Origin: Glandiceps talaboti | Lineage: Eukaryota; Hemichordata; Enteropneusta; Spengelidae | DNA: 39,500 nt | Assembly (NCBI RefSeq): GCF_964340395.1 | Contig: NC_135549.1 | Span: forward strand, 18,673,842-18,713,341 | Direction: 5' to 3' | Part shown: positions 10,829-24,100 of the stretch, piece after piece | Layout of the letters: every line of letters starts with the position of its first letter | How positions within the stretch are numbered: the stretch's first letter is position 1 | The notes under the pieces: generated by a model | What the model saw: only the letters and a program-made list of their open reading frames with translations | What the model was told of the DNA's origin: nothing | Databases searched by the model: none | Made by a program: the position numbers and the translations under genes

Positions 10829-11172
10829 TGATGGGTGAATGGTTAGCGTGGTTGACTTGGAATCTGTAAGTTGCAGGTTTGAGCCCAGTCGCTGCCATTT
10901 GTGCCTGAATGTGCCAAAAGTCCTTCGGCCAGATTTGAACCTCAGCCTTCGTCAACCCAGCTGTATATTTGGGACCTGGTAGGATAGAGGTTGCAATGTG
11001 AATGCTTTAATCTTATGTGGTTATAAAGGCTGCAATGGATAACGTGCTCCCAGGGAGTTGGGGAAGTATAAAGGGACATTTCACTGCTATAGATCCTTGC
11101 CAGGGGTAATAAATATAAAGTGCTTTGAGCAGAGAGTGGGAAAGCACTATATGAAAAACACCAAAAACCCAC
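10829..11172 (+). mobile_element. tRNA-derived SINE
   Basis: The head has a box-A-like ttagcgtggttgacttgg (10843-10860) and a box-B-like ggtttgagccc (10876-10886), spaced as in an internal RNA polymerase III promoter. A unique body follows, then a tail with gggaaagcactatatgaaaaac, the GCxCTATAT-type tail seen in many SINEs and their partner LINEs. An A-rich end follows. A small palindrome (aatctggcttagccagatt, 10801-10819) abuts the head. It lies between the two convergent genes. Confidence 0.75.
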
Positions 11173-11278
11173 AAAACTTAACAGAAGCCTGTCATACACT
11201 GAGGTGAGGCATTTAGGAAATAACCACACCACTCTTCAACCAACTCAAGGATGTCAGTATTTCTGATATGTTTTATAC

Positions 11279-11284
11279 TTTATT
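11279..11284 (-). terminator. Distal candidate poly(A) signal of the NWD-like gene
   Basis: AATAAA on the - strand, about 3 kb past the NWD-like stop. It would give a very long 3' UTR that includes the minisatellite. Speculative without transcript data. Confidence 0.25.
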
Positions 11285-13349
11285 ATCATAAATATCATTA
11301 CAAATGTCTCCATTACCTATTTACATATAGTATGTAAAATACAAAAAAAAAATACATTCAAATTTTACATTATGTACATTCCCCTCCTATATCAAAATCT
11401 TCAAAAATCATTTTACAAAATATTATACAGTCCCATTATAGTCTCTAGATAGTTGAAAGAAACCACTCCCATTGGTCCAAATCTTGTTTTTAATCACCAC
11501 ATACAGATTTGTCTAGTTATTGATTATTGGTATGTAAATAATCTATCAACCAATATTTACAATCTTGATAATATCATTACTACAATTTACAATGTAAAAA
11601 TAGATTTTCTGCCATAAAATTGGCTTTTCAACAACTTATTTCCACTTCAGTACACTAAAACGGTGTTCTCATGATCAACTGTTCTCGTCACTGTCAATAG
11701 AGGGTGCTGTCCAAGTACAACACTGAAATATCTTTCTGCGGAAACAATCGCCTAGAATATGTCGTCATTCGAATAGTGATGCTATGTTGTCATTTGAACA
11801 AAAAAATGTCGGATGATATTTAAAAACAGTACTAAGTACTCAACTGATGTATGAAAATCTGAAAACATCCACACAAAAAAAATGAACATGACGAAATGCA
11901 AAACATGCATCAAATACAAAATATTGCTTTACTCCAAGTTAAAACAGACTCCTGAAATATTTGGATGGATGAATACATGTTGAAATGTGGAATTCTGTGT
12001 TGAAATGGACGACATACTGTAATCTTGTTACTTTCCCTGAGAAATAAATATTGATTGGAAGTTGTGGTGTTATCATACACCATCTATGTATGAAAAAATT
12101 ACATTCCTAGACTAAAAATACATTGCCAGGGGTGCCCTGCCCTTATCATCCCTCCCTTTAGGATGAGAAGACTGCCCTCAACGGTTGATCGTTCAGTCTA
12201 AGTACATATTCCTAGCTAAGTTTACAATCATTTGCTCTATCAAGTCCTTGCACACTATCAAAAAACAAAAGTACCTATCTCCCTCATTACACTTCACTTC
12301 GATCACTTTTCACCACAAAAATACAATTACTTCCAGAAGTTGTGAAATACAAGATACACAATATTGTTTATCCTGCGTACAAAGGGGAATGACAAAACCC
12401 TTACAACCTGAAAGGACCTTTGGTCAAAAAGTTCCCACACCTTCCAAAAGGGGGAGGGGGTGGTGGGACAGGGTGCTATCCCTGTCAACAAAGCATATAA
12501 TATATAGGTAAAGATTGTTACACAACTCGCATCAGCTTAAAACATGTTAAGACACTCTTTGTTAAAAAAAATAATATTTACAATTTACAAAAGTTGAGTG
12601 GCTCGTCAGAAATCAGAAATGAAGATGTAATAAAATATGGCACTCTAACATAAAAAAGTCTCTTGATATAATACTATCATATCCGTTTATATATAAGTAC
12701 AATAACCAGGGTCATTTTTTTCTCCGCCCTACCCTGTTCAGCTGTAATTGTATTCAATACAAATCTTTCATATCCGACATAAATATATATAAATTATTAT
12801 ACATAGCTGTCATTATCAACTAATGATCAGCTGTATCCAAAAACACCATGGTTCCTACATATCACAAATTTAAGTTGTTATGCTGAGCATGAAACATGGA
12901 TTCAAATGTGATAGGTTTGAAGTTTCTCCATTGAAGCTATCGATATTTGGTAAGTTTCTTGGAAATTGAGTTCTATTGCATTCATTGTAATGCTGTAACA
13001 AAGAATTGAAACATTCAGTATGAATAAATCACATATTTGTCACTGGAATCAAATTTGCGATTTTGAAAATCAATTTTGTTTACTTGAAAGAAATGGAACC
13101 AAATAAACACATAAAGGGCTCAATCATTATTCAATTATATGTATTAACTTTCTAGATTATTAACTTTTTTAAGTCTCAAACTGTTATCGTACAAAAATAC
13201 TTGCTGGGATTTTGATGTTATTAGATGGTGATTTGTCAGCAATGTGTTTAATAACACAACCATATTGTTTCAAGGTGGGTGGTTGTTCTCTACAGGATGT
13301 TAACAGCCACAAAAAAAGATGACGACACTGTTCCAGTACTAGTATGCTA

Positions 13350-13945
13350 CAGGGTATGAAACTCACAGCAAGCCAAGCGAGTACAGATGATGTTTTCAGC
13401 ACAGAGTGATGGTTGTCCTTGAAACATACAGAATGCCAAGTAAAGTTGACACGCCATGTGCCCTGCAGAGTGACTGCTGTCACTGAAACTTACAGCAAGC
13501 CAAATACACATGACATATTAATACAGCGCAATGGTTTTTCCTTGACACATGTAGAAAGCCAAATACAAATGACACACATGTGTCATTGCAGAATGATTGT
13601 TGTCACTGAAACATGCTGCAAGCTGAATACAGTTGACATCATAGGTTATAGAGTGGTTGTTATCTACATGTATTAAACACACAAAGCAGCAAGCCTGATA
13701 CAGATGACGAGTACACAGCGTTGGTTCAAAACACAGTCAATGAAAGATATGCAGCAAGCCATATATAGTTGATTTTCTTTACAGAGCGAAGTTCGTTGGT
13801 GAAACATGTAGCAAGCCGATAATGTTTGCAAAGCAATGGTCAGTGTCCTTGAAGCAGGCAGCAATATGCCAAATGCAGATAGCAACATGATATTTGCAGA
13901 GCGATAGTCTTCCAAGAAATATGCAGCAAGCCAAATACAGATAAG
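13350..13945. repeat. ~63-bp minisatellite, about ten imperfect copies
   Basis: The core cagcaagccaaatacagatga recurs, with drift, starting at about 13366, 13429, 13493, 13552, 13616, 13686, 13752, 13809, 13859 and 13923. Between cores lies gcagagcgatggttgtc...tgaaacatg. Copies differ at many positions, so the array is old. Confidence 0.85.
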
Positions 13946-14071
13946 TGTAGGTCCACTAGTTCAAGCAGCATGTAGATGTAGCAACGACAGTCTGCGTGTG
14001 TTTATGATATTGCATTACGTCAAAGTCAGATATAATGATACCAGCTTGAGAACGATGACTCTCCTTCACAT

Positions 14072-14077
14072 TTTATT
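14072..14077 (-). terminator. Proximal candidate poly(A) signal of the NWD-like gene
   Basis: AATAAA on the - strand about 185 nt after the NWD-like stop codon. It is the nearest canonical hexamer I saw. Confidence 0.4.
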
Positions 14078-14260
14078 CTTCTTTGAATCCAGATATGGGT
14101 TGTTACTACAAACTCAATATGTGTATTGCAATTTAAACATCCAGTCCGCACGTAAATCCACCCTGCTTTCGGAGCACTTGTCAGCTTTCAAAGTACAGTC
14201 TAGCTGGCTGATTTCATATACATGTACATCTTGCACTGCCTTGAGGACAACGATCGGCTT

Positions 14261-14509
14261 TCAAAGTACAGTGCAGCAGGCTGAACTCCGCTGAGTAGAC
14301 GGGAACATTTTACTACCAAATTGACTAACATCATCTTCAGAGTAATCATCACCCTCATTCTCGACGTAATGAATTCTTAACATGACCAACTGACCGATAC
14401 GAGTTCCTCCAATCACGTTGTAGTACTTCATTTTCATTGATGTTAAATTGGAATACACATATTGGGTTGTAACTAAGCAACCATCCTGAACTCTGTACAG
14501 TTTGACTTG
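14261..14509 (-). CDS. NWD-like terminal exon with stop
   Basis: Encodes [20 protein letters not shown], a conserved-looking [20 protein letters not shown], an acidic stretch ([11 protein letters not shown]) and the end [10 protein letters not shown], then TGA. The acceptor is ttttgcctacag. The last four residues CTVL fit a CaaX box with Leu (geranylgeranylation type) and, alternatively, TVL fits a class I PDZ ligand. Confidence 0.9.
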   Translation of the reverse strand, partial: QVKLYRVQDGCLVTTQYVYSNLTSMKMKYYNVIGGTRIGQLVMLRIHYVENEGDDYSEDDVSQFGSKMFPSTQRSSACCTVL

Positions 14510-17500
14510 CTGTAGGCAAAAAAAGATGAGATACGTTTTAAAAAATTGAAATAACTGACTCCCCTACCCATATTTTTATCATGAATGAAATAGTTTGTCA
14601 TGCTAGCAGTCAAAGTCCAATTCATAGCAAAGCAGTACAAGTCATGGATTGGCTATTTTCACACGATATATTCACTAATACGATGTGCACTGTACATGAT
14701 CACAGACTGTTACTTAATATAAAGTTCTTTTATTGAGGGGAGAGAGATTTTAAAAACATAGTTACATCTGTGTGCTTTACATTTATAAGAGGATTCGACA
14801 GACACAATGAAGTGAATTAAAGTTTACAGTATCTATATAGTACACGAACATTACAAAGACTTTATAGAGAAGCAGTGATACATCTAATCATATTTACTGA
14901 TTCGGAAATACATGTATGAGCATGCAACCACTAAAACTGAAATAATAGATACAAAACATGCAATGTGGAGAACAAATAGAGAAATTCAAATGTACAAGGA
15001 AACATCTCACATCTTCTTGATGTGGCAGCTGTACCATTAGTACACAAGTGATGCAAGCTCTGGTTACTTAGCAACCAAAGTATAAGGATTAGACAGTCAG
15101 ATTTCACCTATCCATAACTTCTTGCTTCTCGACATTTCGATCGAGGGCTGCTGAACTTGAGACAAAAATCATGCAACACAGACAGTGATGGAGAAGATTT
15201 GTGAACTTTTCATATTATTACACCAGTGTCCTACAAACATGATATACAGTAAGAGACGGACAGACAGACAGACATTCAGACAGACAGACAGACAGACAGA
15301 CAGTCAGACACAGACAGACAGACAGACAGACAGACAGAGAGACAGAAAGACAGACAGACAGACAGAGAGAGAAATTAAGACACAGACAGACTGACTGACC
15401 ATACTATTACATGTATATAAAATTTCATGTAGAATTAGTGTATGGAAATGTGTTGAAGATGACCTGTCAGCAATTACACCTGTACAACACTGAGCCAATC
15501 CTTCCACTTGAAAACACTGTACTTTGGATAAAGCAAGAACAAGTAACATTTCAACCTAAATAACATGATATAATATTTAGGTAAATAGCTAGCAAAGCCC
15601 AGAGTTCTACAATCTAGCTATTTAAACCATACCTTATCTGATGCTGCACTTGATAAGAATCTGTTGTCTCCTGAAAAGGCTAGATGGTTGATGTCAAATT
15701 CAACATCAGTTGACCCCTGTCAGAAAAGAAACAAAAGGACACTAAATGCATAATATATTCAAGTCATACTAATGTGATTTATACCGAATACAGATTAAAT
15801 AGGCAATTAAATCATCTTCTCCTTATGCAGTGTACTTTGTCAATACACAGCACTATTTCATAGCAAATACAGAGAGATGGACATCTTTTAATTAATTTCC
15901 ATTGGTTTCTTTACAGTGCCATAGAACTTTGTCAAAATTAACTACTCATATAAATGTAATTATGTAATCGATATAATTAACATGAACTAGAACAATTTAA
16001 TGAACAATATATTGTTCATGGTTCCAAAAATCAATAGGACAGTACAATATAGTTACTTTGGAATGGTAAATTTACTGTTCTAAAATAACTACACTTTACT
16101 GTCCTTGGACAATTTAACTTTATCTGATATACTGAGTTTTATTACTCTTCACAGTTGAAAAGTGATGTACTTCCTCTGTAGATATATTTGGTGTTTCTCA
16201 TATAGTGTGTCCAATACATGGAATATGTAGGCAACAAACATTGTCAGTCTACAGTATGTTGTGCTGGAGTTTCCCCATTAATCAAAATTATTCTGACCAA
16301 ATTGATGTGACTTGTTATATTTAGATGTACTCGTCATTATGTTTTTAAAGCCAAATAAATGTAAGGTTCTCTCTCTCTCTCCTTAAACTCATCAATGGAG
16401 GTAAGTTCCATCATAGACAGTGGAGGGGAAAATGTCTATGGTGCCATTTACAGATTTTTAATTTTTTAATTTTTTAAATTTTTTTTAATTTTTTGAAAAT
16501 TTAAACAATTTAAACAATTGTAATTACAATGTATTTACAAAAGCAAAAAAAAGGACACATACAAGACAGATAAAGCAAGGAAAAGTCAGCTGCAACATTT
16601 ACAGATTTGAATGTTATAAAGATTGAAAATAAAACACCTACCACGTTGATCATTTTCAGCTTCTTTCTCTTGTCTACATTCCATATTATGATGTATGGAT
16701 CCATGGCAGATGAAGCCAGCATCTTGGAATCATCACTCACCACCAGACACTGTACCGGTGACCTATGACCTTTCATAGTATGTGTCTTGCTATTCTTAGG
16801 GTTGTATTGACACACTAAACCATCTCTAGTACCATAGATCATGACACTGGAATTGGTGAGGGCCACACTTGTCACAGGTTTGGAAGACACCGTTACTGCT
16901 TTCACTGACTTCTCTCTCATGCTCCACAGAGTGATGACGTCATCTTTACAGGCACTGACGAAGTGGCTGTCATTTCTGTTGAGGTTCAGGTGCTTGATGG
17001 CAGCAGACTGCTCTGGAAAGACATGCATACCTTCGCCACTCTTGATATGCCATAGTATAACTGATCTGTCTTCACTTCCACTCAGTAAATATTTGTCATC
17101 GTGCGTGATGACCAGACATGTGACTTCAGAGGTGTGTCCAACCAGTGTGTACTTGTCAATCCGATCATCTACATCCCACACTTTGACATCACAACCGTTA
17201 TCACCTCGATACACAACATACAGACAACTTGTTGTCACGTCTACGATACCAGACTTATCAGGAAAGGTTTGTCGTTTTTCCATGGCTTGTTTCGGAGTGA
17301 TGTTCCATAGCTTTATATACTGTGACTTGAGGGATGCTGATACGACTAGATACTTGGCCAATGCTAGATGCGAGACAATCGCTTGTTGTCCTTCTAGTGA
17401 GTGGACCAGATTACCTGTCTCTATATCCCATACAATCATGATATCATCTCGAGCTCCCGACACTACATACTTACTATCGTATGAGATACATACACAGTCA

Positions 17501-18073
17501 ATGGTACCATCATGGCCTGTTGGCAAAATAACACAGACTAAGGTGAGTGCATGTGTGAATGAAATCTCAGACCACTATAGAGAACAGTTCTTTTTGTGGT
17601 TTGAGATGAAATCAAGACACAAACCAGCACATTCATGGCTGTATATCATTAATATCATCAAATTCTGATTCAGTCCAGACTCTCCAGAACTCAAAGTTTA
17701 CAAAAATATCTTAAAGTTTATTTCCCAGAGTGGGTTTTTACTGAAAAAAAAAAAATTGTTTTCTGAATATTAGGTGATCACATATGACTCTCCTTTGTTA
17801 TTCTCAGAATACATCTGCCACAAATACAATAAATGTTTTCATCGAATCTTTGTTGGTACCGACCTGAGCATGTATGTTGAAGTTCACCACTTTTCAATTT
17901 CCACAGCATCAACTGTTGACCACTACCAGTTGCTAGATATTTCTCATCAGGGCTGACACAAACGGAAGATACTGGATGCTGATTATCTAGTTTGTGGATA
18001 ATGTTACCCGTGGCAACGTCAATGACCAGCTGTAATTTAATAAAAACATCAGCCATTTAATAATAACCATTGC

Positions 18074-18167
<94 letters not shown>

Positions 18168-21100
18168 TAATCAACTAATCTGATAATTCAAAATCAAACT
18201 CATAATCAATCAAAAGCTAAGCAAATCAATCGATTTGATGGTCTGAAGTTAAGTTTACATGATTGTATACATAATGGTAATTACAAAAACTATATTTGTT
18301 CTGAAATGTACTATATTCATGTATTATGCTTTCAAAATGGTAAAAATTACACTAATGACAAATTAGTCATTAAATGATAACAAAGGGTAGTTATAATACC
18401 TCTATTCTCCACAAGTGAAGCTTCATATGTAGTACGTTGTACAGTATCTGTTACCCCCTGTCACAAGGAGGCCACTCTAACCACACAATACACAACAATC
18501 CTGATGGTATTTAGTAAAATGTGATGATTTAACAACTTACAGCCAATTTGTCCCTAGATCCACTGATTGCATAGTTAGCAGACACAGTCAGACTGGTGAT
18601 GTCATCCAAATGTTGCATGATATCATGGAGTAGTTCTCCAGTTGCTAAATGCCAAACTTTGACAGTGGTATCATCTGATGCACTCACTATGTACTTGTCA
18701 TCAGGTGTTACATGAAGATTACACACAGCGTTCTTGTGACCTTTCAGTGTATGAATTCTCTTGCCGTCAATGATGTCATGAACCTGTTTTCAAACAAAAC
18801 AAGAATACCAATGTGAGTTGTTGCTTGGGGGGGTGGGGTTATGGAGTAATTAGCTGTGGTGTGAGGGGGAGGGGAGGGGAGGGGAGGGGACTTTATATCA
18901 ATACATTACACCAATATTGACACCATCTACAGTCATGGACAACTCATACATGAATTGTTTTGAGAGTGGGGGTACAAACTAGCAATAACGTACACTGATA
19001 TTGATGCCATCTACAGACAACAACATACATTGGCAACTGTTATGTGCTGTTGCTGTGTGTGTGTGGGGGGGGGGGAGGGGGTTGTAGATAGCATAAAAAT
19101 AACTTACACTAATATTGATGCCATCTACAGGCACTCAGTGATATACAACTTATCATACAACTGTACAACTGTTGTGTTGTGAGAGTGGGGGTACAAATGG
19201 CAAAAACTCAGTTACACTAATTTATATTGATGCAAACTACAGACACTGATATACAACTATCGTGAGCCATTGCTAAGGGTTTATTATGAGTTGTTGCTAA
19301 GGGTGTATGTAGATACTAATAACTTACACTTATATTGATGCCATCTACAGACACTGACATACAACTATCGTGAGCCGTTGCTAAGGGTGCATGTAGATAG
19401 TAATAGCTATGACTTTCAGGCAATCTATGGATTATTTCACCAGTTCTCAGACTCCACACAATTAACTTGTCGTCAGCTGCTCCTGATACCAACCATTTAC
19501 CATTATCTGTGACTGCCACACAGTACACAGCATCTGAAATAGCAGTACAGATTATACGAATTCAGTGATTCAAAGTTTGTGAAAATTTAAGATCTCCAGG
19601 TTCTTATCTGATGTTGGTGGTGTCTATCCACAGTAATGATACATTGTATTCTCAATGGAAAGTATAAAAGTGTAAAAACTTAATACATACTTTGTTCAAA
19701 AGCATAATACTTTGTTGACTTTGCCTGCTCTGCTTTTTCACCGTGCATCAATATAGTACAATTATGGATAGCATCACTTTTCTAGTTTTGGAAAAAAACT
19801 TTAAAAACTAGCATACACGATAAGCCCTTTAAGGTCAGAGAAAGCAGACAACTTTCATATAGGAGAAAATGCATCTTAATTCCAAGTTTGGAGAATTGCT
19901 GTAAAGTTTAAGATATCATGACAGAAGCATTGACCTACCTTCTTATTAAATATTGTTAGTATTTTTAGCATTGGTTAATTCACAAAGGAATCACTGTTCT
20001 GATTTGAAAGAGGCAATACTTACAACTGGTGCAAAAACACCGATGCATTTGATTGAATGAAGTGAGCTAAGAGCAGACTTCATGCAAAGACAAATTAGGT
20101 AAAGATAACAAGATAATCTGACAGGAAGTTGTAATAGTCACACACAATAGTTATGACATGTATTGTTTTAATCAGTAAACAGCGTTGCGAGATCTAGGAT
20201 CCTATATTTTTATACTTCCATACTTTTTTTTTTAATTTTAATTTTTTAAAACATTTGAAATTTTTTTTTTTATACTTTGACAAGTTACCTACACTAATTA
20301 CATTGTATGTCTTTGCATGAACCTTGTCTTATTCCTGATTGCCATGACCAAACAAACGCATCGGTATTATTTCATGAGTTGTATCAGATTCTATAGGTCT
20401 ATGGATTTTGTGTATAAATGACAAATTTTTCTTTCTTTTAATCACCAAAACAAAATAATTTATCAGGTAAACTTTTAATATACTGGTGTTTCATCATGTA
20501 TGCAAAAACAGAGGAATCACTCATTTCTTGAGAACAAACTATAAACATTAGCCTAGTTTGAAATTTATGTCACAAAACAATATCATTGTTTATCAGCTTG
20601 GTGAGGCAAGGTCTGTAAGGTACGCCATGATGCCGTCGCACATCATCAACCCCTCACAGTTGGGAGAGCTAAAGGAGGCTGGTGAGGGGTGAGGGCAGAG
20701 TGACACTGACAGGACATATTATCTTACAGTCTAGGTGTGGCATTGATGGACAAATAAACAGTGCATACTCATCCAAATAGATTTTATACACACCAAACTG
20801 TTTTGATCAGCAAGTACACGGTGTCAATTGATAGCCTTTGTGTACAAAGTCATGCAAAACAGTTAACATGGTTTAGAAATGTAGAAACTACAATGGAATT
20901 AGTTAGAAATTAACATACTTATTAGTTCATGCAATTTTTGAACCCTAAAATAACACACCACATATACATAACCTCTTAAAAAGGCACCATACACCGTCAC
21001 ACATTTAGCATATTAGTTTATAGAAAATGTCCAATTTCAAACTATAATGCTTTGCCTTGCCTCTTGTCTCTTCAGCTGAATAGTTAGTATACACATAAAA

Positions 21101-24100
21101 CTCCATGAGTGTCAGAATGCATTCAGGATCCATTTTTAAACTGACACCAAACTACGTGTTAACACACTTCTAAGTTAGTGAACAATGTCTGATAACAACA
21201 CTTCCTGAAACCAGCAAATAATGGTGGGGGTGATAATTACATGCATGACTGTATATAGAGTAATGTGATATTCTTACCTATGTCTCCACTACCTGCAATG
21301 ATTACAAAATGACAAGCATGGAATGGAGAAAGCAGAGAACTTTACATTAGCATGGTGGATTATATGATAATATGGGCTAAAAAGTGCTCCCTCACAGTTA
21401 AGGGCTAACAATGTTACTGGGTATATGTAATCATTCATTAATCATCTGAACCCCCCCTCCCCCCCCCCCCCTCCACAACTTGTGTAAGAGCAGCTGTAGT
21501 TAAGTCTATGTTTCTCCGCCCTATGTTTCTTTAATTTGGTGAAATAATCAACAAATTGTCACCCTCTATGACAGGATTGGCAAAAAGAAAATCACAACGT
21601 CATTGACTGTATAATGCCAACCCTGTCACCGACTGTACGATGGCAACCCCATGAACATGTATCTGAGTGAAAATTATCATTAATTTTTATTTCTGAGATT
21701 TTGGAACTTTAATAAAAAAAACCCATAAAACAAATGGTTCAAAGTTTCCTTCTGACTTTATTTGTCATTTCTAAGTCATTCAGAATGTTAAAGTTTGATT
21801 ATGAATTGAAAGTATCACCAACGTGTACAGATACATTTACTTTTTTTTCCACTTCTTTTTATTTTTAACTGACTGACTGACCCCATCCATCATTTTTAAG
21901 ATGTTATGATGGGAAACACAGAATTAAGTATCGGCAATCTAACACAGATTCTCTTCATGTATGATGTGATTTATTGAACAATATCTTGGAGTTGGACCAA
22001 GTAAAAAAACCAAAACACAACACAACACTTGACTCTCTCACAGTCCTCGGAGCTTCGCTTTACTAAAATGAAAGCTAAACGAATTATTTTGTATGTACCG
22101 ATGCCAGCTATATATCCGTACTCGAATATCCTTGTACTGTGCTGGAGATAACCATTCGCTGACGTGTGACTGCGACACTCCGTGTTTTCGCCCGGGCCTT
22201 GCGAAAACACGGAGTGTCGCAGTCGCACGTCAACGAACAGATATCTCTATGTGGTCGATGAGGGTGCATAGTATAAGGTTGTTCGAGTACGATCATGGAG
22301 TCCGTTATGTAGATGGTATCAGTACATACAAAATAATTAATTTAGCATCAATTTTAGTAAAGCGAAGCTCCGAGGACTGTGAGAGAGTCTACACAACACT
22401 GTGCATATTTCCAGATTGTGTAGTAATGTTCATTTACACATTTTCTTATCATAATTTCTCAATCTTTTAAAAAAAAAATATTTACTGCATATCAAACAAT
22501 TATCCTTTATGATATTTGTCATGCAAACATATTAGGAGGGACTGTGAGAGAGCAAACAGATTCTGTGCAATGTATAATATATCTAACCAATGCAAAGACA
22601 TGAACGACAAGCAATTACTATGATCTCATGCAGGCATTCTGTTCCCACAATGCAGTAGTTTTGGCATATTCAAACCAATAACTGCACTGTATTATGGGAA
22701 AGACCCCTCCTTACAAAGTAATTGCAAAAAGAATGTGAAAATTTCAGCTGATGCATAAATTATAAACTAGTTACTTGATGTGCATGATGTATGATACATT
22801 ATCTAACTAGATAACTATTATGGACATTACTAAAAAGTGATCTCTTAAGTGATAACGGTGCAGCTATACAGCACTGGGAACATTTTAATAATTCAAGAAT
22901 AATTATGCAATGTGATATTTTACAGTGATAAAGATAGTGTACAGCATGGTGGACATATTACCAGATCCTATCATAAATCATGTGACTTAATAAATAGTCA
23001 TTAACTAGTACATTTTCTTTATATTATCAACATTTTAAGTACACACTTTTCTCAGGACAGATACATTGTATTGCGCCACACACCACAGTTTATCATTACA
23101 TATTTTTATCATACAACACAACCCAACACAACGCAGCACAGCCCAGCCCAGCCCAGCCCAGCTCAGCCCAGCCCAGCCCAGCTACACCATGTGTGCAGTA
23201 CATGATAATACATATAGATAAGAATTTGCCTTATTGATAATCATTTTTTCTTGCTTTGTTTGCTTCACAGTAGCCAACAGACTTGGCTATTTGACTTGAC
23301 ATACTGGTTTGTGTGAACGACATTATCAAGCAAGATTATAGCCAAGTCTTTGGGCTAGCTTCAAAGAAAATGATGTCAATGTTATATACAGAATACAATG
23401 TACTAACTTTACTTGGTACAAATATAACATTAAAGTGTTGTTTGATAACAGCTGACTCTATCTAGACTGTATACATTTACCAGAACGGCGCGCAGGCCTG
23501 CAGTGTAATGATACTATATCTAGACTTATACATTTACCAGAACGGGCCTGTAGTGTAATGACACATATATCTAGATTAAATTTACCAGAATGGGCCTGCA
23601 GTGTGTGTATAACTTCATCAGTTTCTAGGTTCCAAACTCTCACAGTGAAATCTCTAGATGCTGTCACCAATAACATCTTTGCTTCGTTTACTGTCATGTC
23701 AAGAATATCATCTGAGGAAAAAAAAATCAAACAACAAAAAGTCAGTTGTGAATGTGGTAGTAATTATTGCCACTTTTGTTTTGTATTTTTATCCATAAAG
23801 GCAAACAACTATTCTTCTGATTAAAATATGTGTAACAAACTCAATTACTGAATATCATGCCAAAATTATATCATTGGTATTATTTGTGGTCAACATAATT
23901 TCCTAGCATGTCTGAAATTTAACATGTTGTATTACAACAATGAGCAGCATTGAACACTAAGGGCATTGTTTAAAAACATTTCCAACATCTTTTTTAGCTT
24001 TTTGCAATAATATGAAATATTTTCACATTTTAATCACATTTCAAAAGAACATATGACATCCACATGTCTGAAAAATTTATGTTGAGTTTGAAAATGATTT

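Larger units (their letters stand above)
11173..14260. other. Intergenic/3' UTR region between the convergent genes
   Basis: No coding exon seen. Possible - strand poly(A) signals lie at 14072-14077 and 11279-11284. The ~63-bp minisatellite at 13350-13945 is the only clear internal structure. Some or all of it may be 3' UTR of the NWD gene. Confidence 0.45.

Noticed and set aside
10829-10900. A genuine tRNA gene
   Set aside because: Boxes A and B are present, but no cloverleaf acceptor pairing is apparent and a SINE body and tail follow.
13350-13945. CRISPR-like array of regular repeats
   Set aside because: Repeats are contiguous and diverged without unique spacers, in an animal genome; it is a minisatellite.
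16841-17668. 275-codon open frame on the + strand
   Set aside because: Shadow of the - strand WD-repeat exon, which has clear homology and splice sites.
22093-22470. Open frames of 62-125 codons on both strands
   Set aside because: Lie inside the foldback element; similar sequences on both strands follow from the inverted repeat.
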